A DNA stretch of 64,000 nt from Tulasnella sp. 424 (lineage: Eukaryota > Basidiomycota > Agaricomycetes > Cantharellales > Tulasnellaceae). The number at the start of each line of letters is the position of its first letter. Position 1 is the stretch's first letter. This document shows, in pieces, positions 23,702 through 35,995 of this stretch. A program made the translations under genes and the position numbers. The notes beneath the pieces were generated by a model. The model saw only the letters and a program-made list of their open reading frames with translations, had not been told where the DNA came from and did no database searches. The DNA lies in NCBI GenBank assembly GCA_019633425.1, contig WSUB01000105.1:1-64000 (forward strand). Direction: 5' to 3'.

Positions 23702-26195
23702 TCAAGTGGCTTCTTCATCTCGTTTGGATACTTGATGAACTTTAGCTGCTTGGGTCGAGGCGTAAGCGGCATCCCGAGTACTTCCGATTTGCTGAAAGAT
23801 TTCAATAGCTTCTGTATAACAACGATCTGCGTCGCTATAGTCACCCTGATCGCGATGCACTTCTGCAAGGTTCAATAGCGCGTGAGCCTTCCCGTGCTGG
23901 TTGCCGATGTCAGTATAGATTTCAAGGGATTCGGAACTGAGTGTGATGGCCTGGCTATACTCCTTTTGGAGCCGATGCACCTCACTGAGACCTTGCAGAG
24001 CATCAGCTCTCCCCCGTTTGTCGCCCATATCGGTGCGGATTTGTAGGGCTTGAGAGTAGAAAGTGACCGCCTGGTTGTACTCGTTTCGAGTCCGATACAC
24101 GTCAGCGAGACCCAGTAGAGCGTGGGCGGTCCCGCGTCTGTCGCTGATGTCGGTGCGGATTTGTAATATCTCGGAGTAGAGTGTAACGGCCTGGCTATAC
24201 TCCTCTCGAGCTCGATGCACCTCAGCAAGACCCCAGAGAGTGGTTGCTCTTCCTTGTCTGTCATGGATGTCGGTGAGGATTTGTAGTGCCTCGGAGTAGA
24301 GTGTAACAGCTTCGCTATACTCCGCTTGAAGTCGATGAACCTCAGCGAGACCCCAAAGAGCAGTGGCTCTTCCTTTCCCGTTGCCGATGTCGGTGTGGAT
24401 ATGTAGGGCTTCAGAGTAGAATGTGAAGGCCTCACTGTACCCGCCTTGATGCCGATGTACGTTGGCCAGCTGAACCAGCGCCTCGGCCTTGCCTTGACTG
24501 TCGCCCATATCTCTGTATCTCTCTAAAGCCTGGGTGAAGAGGTCCAACGCGTTGGCGTAGTCACCCTGCCGTCTGTACATAGCTCCCAGTTGCACCAGAA
24601 GAGCCGGAGAGCGAGCCATAGAAGCCGCTATTTCTGTAGTCCGTATGGGGTTTGGGACAATCATAGGCTAAAGGGAATGTGTTAATTGCATGTAACTGAG
24701 CCCGAACAGCATTACTTGCCAGCCAATTGATAGACCTTTGACAATCCTCGGCAGTCGGTCGTTTTCTAGGGTCGATATTCCAACACGCAAGCATAAGTGA
24801 ACAAAGTGCCTGAATCAATGACATGCGAGCGTGGCCGGTGATGGATGGGAGATCTCCCTGAACGACCCGTTTGATGACGATGGCGTCCTTGGTGACGTCT
24901 TGAAACGGAATTGAGTTGGTCATTACCTGTTTCAGAGCAGATTCTGTGAGACTTGATTGTGAATAATATAGTAATTGAACTTTACTACCTCGTAAGCCAC
25001 CCATCCCAACGCCCAGATGTCGCTCTCAAGGCATGGTTCCTCCTCTCTCAACACCTCTGGGGGAGCCCACCGAAGCGTGTACTGATCTCCTGTCAACGTT
25101 ATTCCCATGGTATCGGTGGAGCTGCAGAACGTTGCTTCAAGCGACAGCGCTGCCTGCGGTTTGTGTTCAGTTTGCCTTGTCTCCTTGCCCAGATCCTTGG
25201 TTGTGAGACGCCGAGCGGACCCAAAATCGGTAATTACCGCGTGGCAGCGCAAATTGACCAATATGTTTATCTGAAATGCGAGGACAATGTTTGCCGGCGG
25301 TTCATTGTGACCCTCTAGGAACGTACGGATTTCAAATCCCCATGCCGTATGGGGGGCGTTCGGCTATGGAGGTATTCTACCCCTGTAGCCACGTCGTTAA
25401 CCTGGAATACGAAGTCTCAGAGGTAGGTCGAAAAAAAAACCATTTCGATCGTACCAGCGAGATTCGTTCCGGAATCTCCCACTCCGCTGATGAGATAAAG
25501 TCCCTCAAGGTGCCGTTTTCTTCCCATGGAAAGACCAGCCAGATTATATCTTCTGATAGGTCCTCGACGAATCCGTTGAGCTCGATGACGTTTGTATGAG
25601 AAAGGTCGACCAAGAATTCCGCTTCCCTAAGTGTCAACTTAGACGAAGGAACTTAGCTTCGAAGATGAGATGAAGTAATCTTCTTACCCCCAACACCCGC
25701 GCTCGATCATCTGATATGTTCATTTTCTTCACTGCTACAGGCTGCGAGGTTGTAACAGATTAGTCGTACGACGTATGACAAATAAGCGGAGAAGCTGTGC
25801 AACACTGACCTTCCGCAGCGTAAACGTTCCTGCTTCGGTACCATTGGGGTGGAGACTTTCGATTTTCGTAGGATCGGGTTGGTAGCTCCGGTATTCATCA
25901 CCGGAAGGGGAAGCAAAAATCGCTTTTACAACCGTCGCGTTTCCTCCACGGAACTCGGGGGCGTTTTGGGGGAATTCGATCGATGACTGATCTATTCGCC
26001 ATTTCTCAAGCTTCTGGAGCTTTTCCCTCTAGGAAAGAAATTTTATTTTCATGAGTTACTGAGACAGTGCTTTGAGACATGGGAGGGACGTACTAGCTTA
26101 GCGCCCAGCTGGAATCCACTGGAGGCAGCATCGTGATTCGATGGTGATGCAGGCAAACCAGAAGCGCCGGCGTGACGGCCCTCGCCTTCTTGCAT
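23702..26195 (-). CDS. TKL-type protein kinase with C-terminal TPR repeats, copy E
   Basis: Intact eight-exon paralog, more diverged than B-D. Exon 1 begins MQEGEGRHAGASGLPASPS (ATG 26195). Exon 2 carries WRIDQSSIEFPQNAPEFRGG; exon 3 VAVKKMNISDDRARVLG; exon 4 LTLREAEFLVDLSHTNVIEL. Exon 5 ends IRHGDLKS and exon 6 opens INILVNLRCHA, with ITDFGSARRL and YTLRWAPPEVL. Exon 7 has CWNIDPRKRPTA. The TPR exon (23702 to about 24660) has seven repeats and ends HQVSKRDEEAT. The phrase GLAEVHR with (S/N)QAVT(L/F)YSE recurs at 120-base intervals in the DNA. Same inferred role as the other copies. Confidence 0.88.
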
Positions 26196-26766
26196 AGGAT
26201 GAAATAGGCGAGAAAATGGTAGGTGATTGATTGTTAAGCTCGCTGTTCTCGGATGGGCTTCAAGCGGATAGAGGGTTGATGGGGGACTGGATGATGAATC
26301 GCACCAAGGGTTCGCTGACGGTGGCGGCCTCTGTCCCACGGTTCGATCAGCTCGACTTCAAAGGAACCGTATCCGAGGCTCATAACCCACTATACAGTCT
26401 TCCCAAAATGCTTGGGAATTACCTATGTGCTGCTCCCCAGGTATCGCTCTTTTCGTCAAACCCGCTTCGAGCTCCATCAAGGACTCGAGCGGCTACGTTC
26501 ATGTTGGAATAGCACACACACCGCCAATGCTAGCGGAATCTCGCGCTGAGTGGGCTAGTTCAAAGAGGGTGTAGATGACTTGAGAGTAGCCACGTGAAAG
26601 GGGGGGGGGGGATCAGAGTTGTCGCGAGCCCGGTTGTTGTCGAGGGAGGGAATTCTGTAGCAGGGAATAGAGAGGTGACGAAGATGGAGGATCGGCGCTT
26701 GAACCAACAGAAGAGGCGGCAATGAAAGTTGTATGTCGCATAAGGTACATAGCTTCTAGTCTATAA
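26196..26766. other. Spacer between kinase-TPR copies E and F
   Basis: No gene seen. Unlike the other intervals it has no PG remnant and none of the R1, R2 or S modules. It contains a run of 12 G at 26600-26611. The left half should hold the promoter of copy E and the right half the 3' end of copy F. Confidence 0.4.
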
Positions 26767-29218
26767 TCATCCACTGCTATGCCTAATCTCCAATTCCTCC
26801 AAAAGGCATGTGGCTTCTTCTCGCTCGGATGATCGAAGGACTTCATCAACTTCGCTCAAAGCGTAAGCTGCGTTCCAAGTATCTCCGATTTGTTCAAAGA
26901 TCTCAGTAGCTTCTGTATAGCGACAGATTGCTTCACCGTAGTCGCCCTGATCGCGATGCACGTCAGCGAGGTTCAACAGAGCGCCAGCTCTCCCCAATCG
27001 GTCGCCGATGTCAGTATAGATTTTGAGCGCTTCTGAATTGAGCATGATGGCCTGGTTATACTCGTTTCGAAGCCGATGCACCTCGGCGAGACCCCATAGA
27101 GCGTCAGCTCTCCCTCGCCTGTCACCGATATCGGTGCGGATCCGTAGTGCGTCGGAGTAGAATGTAACAGCCTGTCCATACTCGTTTCGATGTCGATACA
27201 CATCGGCGAGGCCCAAAAGAGCCTGGGCGATTCCGGGTGGGTCGCCGACGTCAGTGCGGATTTGTAGTGCCTCGGAGTAGAGCGTAACGGCTTGGTTGTA
27301 CTGATTTTGAAGCCGATGCACCTCAGCGAGACCACAAAGAGCAAAGGCCCTCCCTTGTCTGTCGCCGATCTCGGTGAGGATCTGTAATGCCTCGGAGTAG
27401 AATGTTGCGGCCTGGCAGTACTCGTATCTAAACCAATGCACCTGGGCCAGTTGGACCTGGGCCATGGCATTTCCTTGACGATCGCCCATGTCTTGATACT
27501 TGCTCAAAGCGTTGGTGAAGAAGTCCAGCGCATTGGCATAGTCGCTCTGCCGTCTGTGCATATGGCCCAGTTGCATCAGAAGGGCTGGAGAGCGATTCCG
27601 AGGAGCCGCTATTTCTGTGATCCGTATCGAGCTTGGAAGGATCATAGGCTGTATCAAACTTGGTCAGTTGAGGTAATCGGCCCATGACTCTCATTACTTA
27701 CCATCCCACTGATCGACCTTCGACAATCCTGCGCAGTTGGTCGTTTCCTGGGATCAATGCACCAACACGCAAGCATGAGCGAGCAAAGTGTCTGGATTAA
27801 CGACATGCGAGCGTCATGGGTGAGGGATGGGAGATCTCCCTGAATGATCCGCCTGATAACGATGGCGTCCTTGACAACGTCTTGAAACGGAATTGAGTTC
27901 GTCATCACCTATCTCAAGTAATATTATTCAAACCAGACTGTGAATAATACAGGAATTGAACTTTACCTCATAAGCCACCCATCCCAATGACCAGATGTCG
28001 CTCCCAAGGCTAGCTTCCTCCTCTCTCAACACCTCTGGGGCGGCCCAACGAAGTGTATAACTATCTCCTGTCAAAGTAATCGCTATGGTATCGTTGGAAC
28101 TGCAGAACGTCGCTTCGAGTGACAGGGCTTCCTGCGGTTTGTTGTCGGCTTGTGACGTCTCCTTGTCCAGGTCCTTGGCCGAGAGACGACGAGCGGATCC
28201 AAAGTCGCTAATTCTCGCACGACAATCTGAGCCGACCAATATGTTCATCTGAAAAGGTAGGACGATGTTTGGAGGTGGTTCACTATAACGCTTTCGGAAC
28301 ATGTCTCGGAACATACAGATTTCAAGTCGCCGTGGCGTAGGGGGGGCTGGCGACTATGGAGGTATTCTACTCCTCCGGTCACATCGTTAATCTGGAATGC
28401 AGAGTGTCAGCGGTGCGTCGAGGAGAAGTAGTTCGAGATCCTACCAGTGAGATTCGTTCAGGGATATCCCAGTCTGCTGCGGCGATAAAATCCCTCAATG
28501 TACCGTTTTCTGCCCAGGGAAACACCAGCCAAATTGTATCATTGGACAAGTCCTCGACGAATCCTTCGAACTCGATAACGTTTTCGTGAGAAATATCGAC
28601 TAAGAACTCCGCTTCCCTCAGTGCCAACTTAGCGAAAGAAAAAAAAACAAAAACCTTAGCTCCAAAATCTCTTTAATATTATGTGAAGTATTCTTCTTAC
28701 CCCTAATACCCGCGCTCGATCACCCGATATGTTCATTTTCTTAACTGCTATAGACTGTAAGAATGGAATCAATGAGCCGCTCGACGCCACGACAAATGAC
28801 CGGAGACGCTGTTGAGCACCGACCTTCCGTTGCCCAGACGCTTCTCCTTCGTGACCATCAGAGTCGGTTCTTTTGCTTTTGGTGGGACACGATGGGTCCT
28901 TCTCGGTTGGACTACTTAAGGGAGAGACCAAAGCGGCTCGGGAAACCGTCGCATTTCCTCCCCGGAACTCCGGAGCGTCTTTAGAGAATTCAATCGGGGA
29001 CCGGTCGAGTCGCCATTTTGCAAGCTTCCTGAGCTTCTCCTTCTACGAGAAGAAAGAAAGGATGTTTGTGAGCGACTGAGATTGCCCTCTGATCCCTGAC
29101 AAGGACGTACTAGCTTGGCACTTCGTTGGAATCCACCGGAGGAATCATCGGGGCCGAACGGTGACTCGGACTCAGGCAAACCAGAAGCGTCTGCGTCGGG
29201 GCCTTTGTCTTTTTGCAT
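26767..29218 (-). CDS. TKL-type protein kinase with C-terminal TPR repeats, copy F
   Basis: Most diverged intact copy and the end of the array. Exon 1 starts MQKDKGPDADASGLPESES (ATG 29218). The lysine is in SIAVKKMNISGDRARVLG, the glutamate in LALREAEFLVDISHENVIEF, the catalytic loop is LRHGDLKS spliced to MNILVGSDCRA, then ISDFGSARRL, YTLRWAAPEVL, SDIWSLGWVAYE and CWCIDPRKRPTA. The TPR exon (26767 to about 27640) has six 40-residue repeats, one fewer than A-E, and a longer different tail ending LEELEIRHSSG. It is the only copy with APE rather than PPE after the activation loop. All exons are open and splice sites match the paralogs. Confidence 0.87.
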
Positions 29219-30112
29219 AGAATAATTCAGGGAGAGGAGGCTATGCAGCGATAAAGAGTCGCTACTCTTTAATGGGCTTTGTAAAGGAGGGCGAAGCGGA
29301 TACAGTGGTAATGAGGGACTGGGTAATGAATCGCAGGGATTTGCGCCAGGGGCCCCCGGCTAAAGGACGCTGGAGTTTTTTCAACCCAGCGCTACATTTG
29401 ACTCTGCCTTGCTTCCCCGAGGCTAGCAGGCAAGCCACATTAGCTCTGAAGGAGTTTGCGGCTCTCTAGATTCTCATTTGCGGGTCCGCACGATGATGAA
29501 GTTGAGGTGCTGTCGCACTAAACTCTAAGGCAGATTGCGGCGCAAACCACTCAATGCCGAGAGGCAATTGTGCGGGAATCACCGAGGCTGTACTTAATAA
29601 CAATGATTCGCTATTTTCCATTCGTGGACTGTGGTCTAGATCTCCCCTCCCCGGTTCCTATTCTTAGAGCGCGCGGCCCCGGTAACCTTCGGACAGTTTT
29701 CCACCCATCCCTTTTCTGCACCCACGTTCCCTTCCTCATCCCCCTCATGAGTATGATCTAAGTGTAGTAGCGATATGATACATATGTTCACTCAAGTGCA
29801 ATGCTTATCATCCTTCGAGGGGCGTTCGTCCACCGTCAGACAAGGGATGAAAAGCCAGGTGATGAAGAAGGGTGGCTCAACGCCGTCATAAAAGTCTAGG
29901 GAAACAGAGGATGCTTGAGAGCATCAATCTAACTTTCAGTTCTGTCACTCTGGGTCGAGTACTGTATGCTGCTTGAAGCGTGGTTAACGCAGAGTTGTGC
30001 GCTGACGTAACAGAAGGGTTCGTCGTCCGCCCTCTCCTCATCACGTGATGCAAACGAGCGAATAGTTGTGGGCTCAAGCTCCCGGGAGTGGGAACAATTG
30101 GTGGCGAAGCGG
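29219..30112. other. Spacer between the kinase-TPR array and the F-box genes
   Basis: The left part (to about 29800) resembles the upstream regions of the other kinase-TPR genes and should include the promoter of copy F. The right part belongs to the F-box gene FB1. Short ORFs here carry no recognisable domain. Confidence 0.4.
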
Positions 30113-30120
30113 TGACGTAA
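30113..30120 (+). promoter_or_regulatory. CRE/ATF-like site upstream of FB1
   Basis: TGACGTAA lies 119 bases before the FB1 start codon. The same octamer lies 174 bases before the FB2 start. It matches the half-palindromic core bound by fungal bZIP factors of the ATF/CREB type. Conservation may simply reflect duplication. Confidence 0.35.
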
Positions 30121-30231
30121 GTGTGGCGTCATCAGTCGAGCTCGTTCGAAATCTCATTATACAAATGCAAATAATGCTAGGAGACAAGGATATATTCCGA
30201 CCTCATACAACACTCTCAAGGATCTGCAACC

Positions 30232-32529
30232 ATGACATCACTGCCTCGTCTTGTGGGGCGACTTGGCCGAGACGCTGAAACGTTAACAGTCGTATCGATC
30301 AACGAGAAGTTTCAGCGGAAGGCGGTTTTCCTCGATCTTCCAATAGACATCTTTTTGAAGCTGCTCGACTGGCTGGAAATCCCGGATGTATTTAATCTAC
30401 GCAGTGTAAGTTGGATTGCATCCTCTTCTGCCCCGGTTGATGATGGACCCCGTTTCCAGGTATGTCGGGCGCTGAACGGCTTGACTCGGCTACACTCGAT
30501 TTGGGCGAAGTTTACAGCTTGTCATGTGATTGGGAGGAATCTTCCTTGGCCGTCATGGGCTCTTCCTCTCTCAGACGTACCTTCGCCAACTCTGGAACAC
30601 CTTACACTTCGGGCTCTAAGGATGCGGACGCTCTGGGATGCTGGTGATCCCAAAACACACCGAAAGCTCTCCCGATTCATCCAACGACCACGAGAGTCAA
30701 TCACGTGGCTACGTCTGATCCACAGTCGCTGGTTGGTGGTCCAACAGAACGCAGCTATATTAGAGTTCTGGGATCTCGAAGACGTTAGATACGAGAAACC
30801 TACACTCATCGTCGATTCGCTTGACGGTATAGTGGACGGCAGCGTCGTTTGGTCTCGAGGGAAGTCTACAGGTACGATGGTGATTTCAACAAGGTAAGTG
30901 GAGTTCAATGCGGCTAGCATGGCCAATCATCTCACATCATCTTTCGACTACCTTCCTAGCTCTCGCGTAACAGGGCGAATCGAGTTTTCCCTCCCGTTCC
31001 CTGAAGAAGGGGATGTGCCTAGTGACGCGAAAATTGTCGAGTCCTTCGCCGACTTTTCGCGGTTGATGGATGCCGACGAACATCTTGCAGCATTTTTACA
31101 CTATAAAGGAAGAAACGGGAACTTCGTTCGAAATACCACAGGGAGTGTAGTCCGTTTAGACCCTTCCCTCGAATATTCTGAGGTCGGTCGTTCGGGTTAA
31201 CACCATGACAGCGTGTCCCTGATGATATTCACAACTAGCAGGATAGTCACCTAAAACAGGCATACGGCATTCAAATTAAGCGCAAGGTTGTCGCAGTTGC
31301 CACTTCTTGGGGTGTGGATCTTTACTGTAGAGAGACTATCGCCACATCGCTACAACATGCAGCCTCACAGGGCAACGAGGTTTCGATCCTGCCACTTCAA
31401 AGGATTCCATATTCGATCAAAAGGGACAGCGAGATTCTCGAGGAAGTTACAACGGCTAGCGCATTCTTCCTGGCCCAAAACCCGAAGTTTGTGTCTCCCC
31501 CATCCGACGAAGACACCATCTTCCTCTGCGTTCGTGGAGTAACACGCGGCCAACACCTGTACGAGGTCCAACCCGTCAAAGACTTGCATAAAGGCCCTTC
31601 GACGTACAAACTACTCCCTAAAGCTGGACTCTTCTGGCCAACGGATGACATGTTATTCTGTGCCGCTGGAGAATCCGGCCGGCGGTTTTCCTTTGTCGTT
31701 GATGAACTTCCCCGCGGAGGACTGTCACTGTGCGGGATATCCATACCAACTGACCTCTCTCAGCATGACAAAGCATCAGCGTCGAGGGGTCGTATCGGAT
31801 GGTGGCACATCGCGGATAAAAATTCGAAGGATCTCGTTCATCACGTGGTGTTTGAAGAAGCCACGGGAGCATGCGCGATAGCAATGGGCTCGGGTCGCGT
31901 TTGGATAGCGGACCTGACTGCTTCAGAAATCATCTCACAAAGTTCCGCCGATTACAAGGACGGAGTTGTGAGTGATTTCTCAACCCAAGTCTTAGCTTTG
32001 CTCATTTTTCTGTTGCTAGGCTGAAGCCACCACTCCCCGGCCGGATCTCGCATGGCCACACATCCATCCCTTTCCTTGGCCCGCGGTGGTCGACGACCAT
32101 GATGATTCTCCAGGACTCAATGATACCTCCATCAACGATTGGGATACCAACGTTGAAACATACTACCCCTCCATAAACAGGCCCGACTGCTTCGGAGGGG
32201 CTACGTGGTTTGTGAACCAAGCGCTCAATATCCCCGGGCCAGCGACCTCTCTTTTCTCCAATGTTCCGGCAGGAGGGCTATGGGCAGTCGAAATAATCTC
32301 TGTCAGAGATAGGCTATTGGGCGTTGTAAGAAACTATGTAGTAGATGGGCACAGCGTCGTTCTCTTTGATCGGGACGTCCAATTAGAACAAGTCGTAACG
32401 CGGGCGCGGGAAGGAGGCAGTATCTCGGATCTGCCTTGCCATGAGGTGGAAATTGATCCCTGTCCTCTAGAACGCTATGCAGCATGGAGGGGGCGAATAC
32501 AGCCCATTGGGGGTCGTCATATGTGGTGA
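30232..32529 (+). CDS. F-box protein FB1
   Basis: Five exons, about 700 residues. Exon 1 begins MTSLPRLVGRLGRDAE (ATG 30232) and holds an F-box near residues 33-58 (FLDLPIDIFLKLLDWLEIPD, then VFNLRS). Exon 2 continues VCRALNGLTRLHSIW and includes the phrase SRWLVVQQNAAILEFWDLED, which resembles a propeller blade. Exon 3 carries RIEFSLPFPEE; exon 4 KRKVVAVATSWGVDLYCRE and VVFEEATGACAIAMGSGRVW; exon 5 FGGATWFVNQALNIPGPATS and ends GGRHMW. F-box proteins bind Skp1 and bring substrates to SCF ubiquitin ligases; the rest of the chain would be the substrate-binding part. No known substrate family is recognisable. All exons are open and introns are short with GT..AG ends. Confidence 0.85.
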
Positions 32530-33225
32530 TGGCAAACCGGAGCGAAACGTTTAGTATGGAACACATCATGATGTATGTGTTTCTATTATGGGCTAATCAC
32601 TCGAGATTTTTGCTCATGCATCGGAACAGAAATATCCCCTCCTTTCATGTTCTCCGACGAAGGTGTCTCATAGGTCTCTCTGAGACAAGGAGGACGTTGC
32701 CGCTTACTCGCTCTTGAAACCCAGTCAACCGTATTGAATTTCCGAAGGATTGATGACGTTCTCCATGCCTCCAAGAAGGATACTATTTAATAACGTGTAG
32801 AATTGACAATTAGCCTTGTAGTGAGGTGGAGAATGAACCCAGTTAGATATCTTACGAGCCGAAGCGTCCCGGCATATCTGCTGAACCCCGGGCCATCAGA
32901 CCACTCGCAGTCCACGGTCGACAATCCGCCGAACTTGCTTTCAGCACTTTCAAGATTTCCGGAGAGACTAGCGAGTCAGGGCCAACTTGCGTTTCCATCG
33001 TCAAGCAGTTGGCAGCGAAAGACTCGAGAGTGGGGACATTGGAGAAAGCGCTGACGTAAGCGGAGCCGCGTGAAGTTTCCCGTTCAGGGCCGTTCTTGAA
33101 CCATCCATCAACCTCAGTTTAGGCTCCTTCAAAATATCATTATACTATATAAATGCAGAATGCTAGGAGACAAGGACATACTCCGACCCCAGACAGCACA
33201 GTGTTGCTCTCAAAGATCTACAACT
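32530..33225. other. FB1-FB2 interval with duplicated promoter region
   Basis: No gene. The stretch 32826-33060 is repeated at 35796-35995. Just before FB2 the sequence reads cattatactatataaatgc (TATA-like), and an equivalent cattatacaaatgc precedes FB1. Confidence 0.5.
33052..33059 (+). promoter_or_regulatory. CRE/ATF-like site upstream of FB2
   Basis: TGACGTAA, the same octamer as at 30113, within otherwise partly diverged upstream sequence. Candidate bZIP site. Confidence 0.35.
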
Positions 33226-35509
33226 ATGGCATCTCCGCCTAGTCTTGCCGGGCGACTTGGCCGAGATGCTGAAACAATCGTATCGACCAACGAAAAGTTT
33301 CAGCGGAAGACGGTTTTCCTCGATCTTCCGATAGACATATTCTTGAAGCTGCTCGACTGGCTGGAAATCTCGGATGTATTTAATCTACGCAGTGTAAGTT
33401 GGATTGCATCCTTTTCTGCCCCGGTTGATTATCGACCCCAGTTTCTAGGTATGTCGGGCGCTGAGCGGTTTGACTCGGCTACACTCGACTTGGGCGAAGC
33501 TTACGGCCTGTCATGTGATTGGGAAGAATCTTCCTTGGCCGCCATGGGCTCTTCCTCTCACAGACGTACCTTCGCCAACTCTGGAACACCTCACGCTTCA
33601 GGCTCGAAGGATGCGGACGCTCTGGGATGCTGGTAATCCCATAACAGACCGAAGGTTCTCCCGATTCATCCAACGTCCACGGGAGTCGATCACGTGGATA
33701 CGTCTGATTCATAGCCGTTGGTTGGTGATCCAGCAGAACGCAACTACCTTGGAGTTCTGGGATCTCGAAGACCTTAAATCTGAGAAACCTGCTCTAAGCA
33801 TCGACTCGCTCAACGGTATCGTGGATGGCAGCGTTGTTTGGTCCCGAGGGAAGTCTACAGGAATAATGATGATTTCAACAAGGTAAGAGGATTTCAATTC
33901 GGCTGAGGTCTGTATCGGTTCCCACCTCTTATTGGACTACTATACTAGATCCTGCGAAGCAGGGCGGATTGAGTTTGCTCTCCCCTACCCTAAAGCTGAA
34001 GATGGACCTGTTAGCGCAAGAGTTGTCGACTCGTTCACCGAATTTTCACGGTTAATGGATGGTGACGAACACATTGCAGCATTTTTGCACTACAAAGGAA
34101 ACCGGGGAAATTTTATTCGAAGTATCTCGACAGGGAGTATAATCCGTCTGGATCCCGTGCCAGAATATTCTAAGGTTAGTCTTTCGGGGTCATTATGATA
34201 CTGTATCCTCAGTACTCACGGACCGCAGGAAACCCAGCCTCAACAGGCATTTGGCATTCAAATCAAGCGCAACGTTGTCGCGGTTGCCACTGCTTGGAGT
34301 GTGGACCTTTACTGGAGGGATACCATCATCACATCGCTACAAGAGGCCGAGGCCGAACTATCGATCCAACCATTTCAAAGACTTTCCTACCTTGGAGGAA
34401 GCGTCAGCGAAGGCCCACAAGAACTCACAACGGACAGTGCCTTCTTTCTCGCCTATAACCCCAAATTCCTGTCCCTTCCGCCTGATGACGATGCAATCTT
34501 CCTCTGCGTCGGTAAAGACTCTGGCCGACACCTGTATGTGGCCCAACCCGTCAACGACAACCATACCAGCCCTTCGACGTACAGACTGTTCCACGAAATT
34601 GGGCTCTTCTGGTCAGATCCCTACAGCATGCTATTCTATGAGTCTGGGGAATCTGGCCGGCGGTCCGTCTTTATCGTTGATGAACCCCGGGGACTGTCAC
34701 TATGCGGGATATCTATACCTGCCGACCTATCCCAGCATGCCGAGGGATCGTCGGAAAGGGGCCGTATTGGACGGTGGCGCATCACTGATAGTAGTTCAAA
34801 GGATCTCATTCATCACGTGGTGTTTGAAGAAGCAACGGGAGCATGCGCAGTGGCGATGGGCTCGGGTCGCGTTTGGATAGCAGACCTGACTGCTTCAGAA
34901 ATTATCCCACAAAATTACGGAGGTCACATAGATAGTCCTGTGAGTAATTTCTCGACTCGAGTTTCGGTTTAGCTCATTTTGTGTTGCTAGAATGAGACTG
35001 CTACTCCTCGGGCGGATCTCGCCTGGCCGTACACCCATCCCTTTCCTTGGCCCGCGGTGGTCGACGAGCGTGATTATCCCCCAGGATACAATGATCCCTC
35101 AGCCTTAGACTGGTCTATGGACGTTGAAACATATTACCCTTCCAAAAACAGGCCTGACTGCTTCGGAGGGGCGACGTGGTTTGTCGATCAGGCGCTCAAT
35201 ATCCCCGGGCCAGCGACTTCTGTTTTCTTCAATGTTCCAGCAAAGAGAGGACACCTCTCCACGGGAATAGAAATAATTTCCGTTGGAGATAGGCTATTAG
35301 CTGTCGAAAAAATCTACGAATTCGAGGCGTACAGTGTCGTTCTCTTCGATCGGGACGTACAGCTAGAAGAAGTCGTAACGCGGCTGTTGGAAGGGGGAAA
35401 TGTCTTTGATCTGCCTTGCAACGAGCTGGAATTCGATTCCCGTCCTCTAGAACGTTATGCAGCATGGAGGGAGCGAGTAGAGCCCATTTCGAGTCGTCAT
35501 ATGTGGTGA
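33226..35509 (+). CDS. F-box protein FB2
   Basis: Tandem duplicate of FB1 with the same five exons. The chosen ATG (33226) aligns with that of FB1 and gives MASPPSLAGRLGRDAE; an in-frame upstream ATG at 33160 would add 22 residues. F-box: FLDLPIDIFLKLLDWLEISD. Exon 2 carries VCRALSGLTRLHSTW and LEFWDLED; exon 4 RNVVAVATAWSVDLYWRD and VVFEEATGACAVAMGSGRVW; exon 5 FGGATWFVDQALNIPGPATS and ends SSRHMW. No stops or frameshifts seen. The exon 4 region coding EGPQELTTDSAFFLAYNPKF differs most from FB1, so the middle domain is evolving faster than the ends. Likely an SCF substrate adaptor. Confidence 0.85.
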
Positions 35510-35795
35510 AGGCAAACTCGAGCGACACGCTTGGCACTATGGAACACATGTACGTATTTCTATTATGGGCTAATCACTTGAGATTTTCGCTCATTCATAG
35601 GAACAGGAATGTCTCCTTCATTCATGTTCTATGAAGGCGAAGTGTCGCGGGTCTCTTTTGGACCACGAGGGCATTGCCGCCTAATCGCTCGTGAAACCGC
35701 ACCGGGAGGTATTGAATTCCCGAAGGACTGACAGCATTCTCCACTGCCTTCAAGAAACGCTGTATAGAATTAACAATTAGTTTTACACAAGCTGA

Positions 35796-35995
35796 AAAAT
35801 GAACCCAGCTAGATACCTTAAGAGTCGAAGCGTCCCCGGCTTATTGCTGAACCCACTGTCAGACCACTCGCAGTGCACATTCAACAATCCGCAGGACTCG
35901 TTTCCACAGTTTTGAAATCGACAGAGAGGCCAGCGTATGGAGACGAGCTTTGTGTCTTAATTGTTAAACAATGAGCGGCGAAAGTCTCAAAAGAT
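35796..35995 (+). repeat. Orphan third copy of the F-box upstream region
   Basis: Matches 32826-33030 upstream of FB2 (shared phrases such as gaacccagNtagata and cagaccactcgcagt). It is followed not by an F-box gene but by the 3' flank of profilin. A third gene copy was probably lost, or the duplication ended here. The remainder of 35510-36241 shows no other gene. Confidence 0.6.

Noticed and set aside
1..30000. CRISPR array or prokaryotic island suggested by the 120-bp periodicity
   Set aside because: The period comes from TPR-coding units inside one exon, and the genes have introns; nothing here is bacterial.
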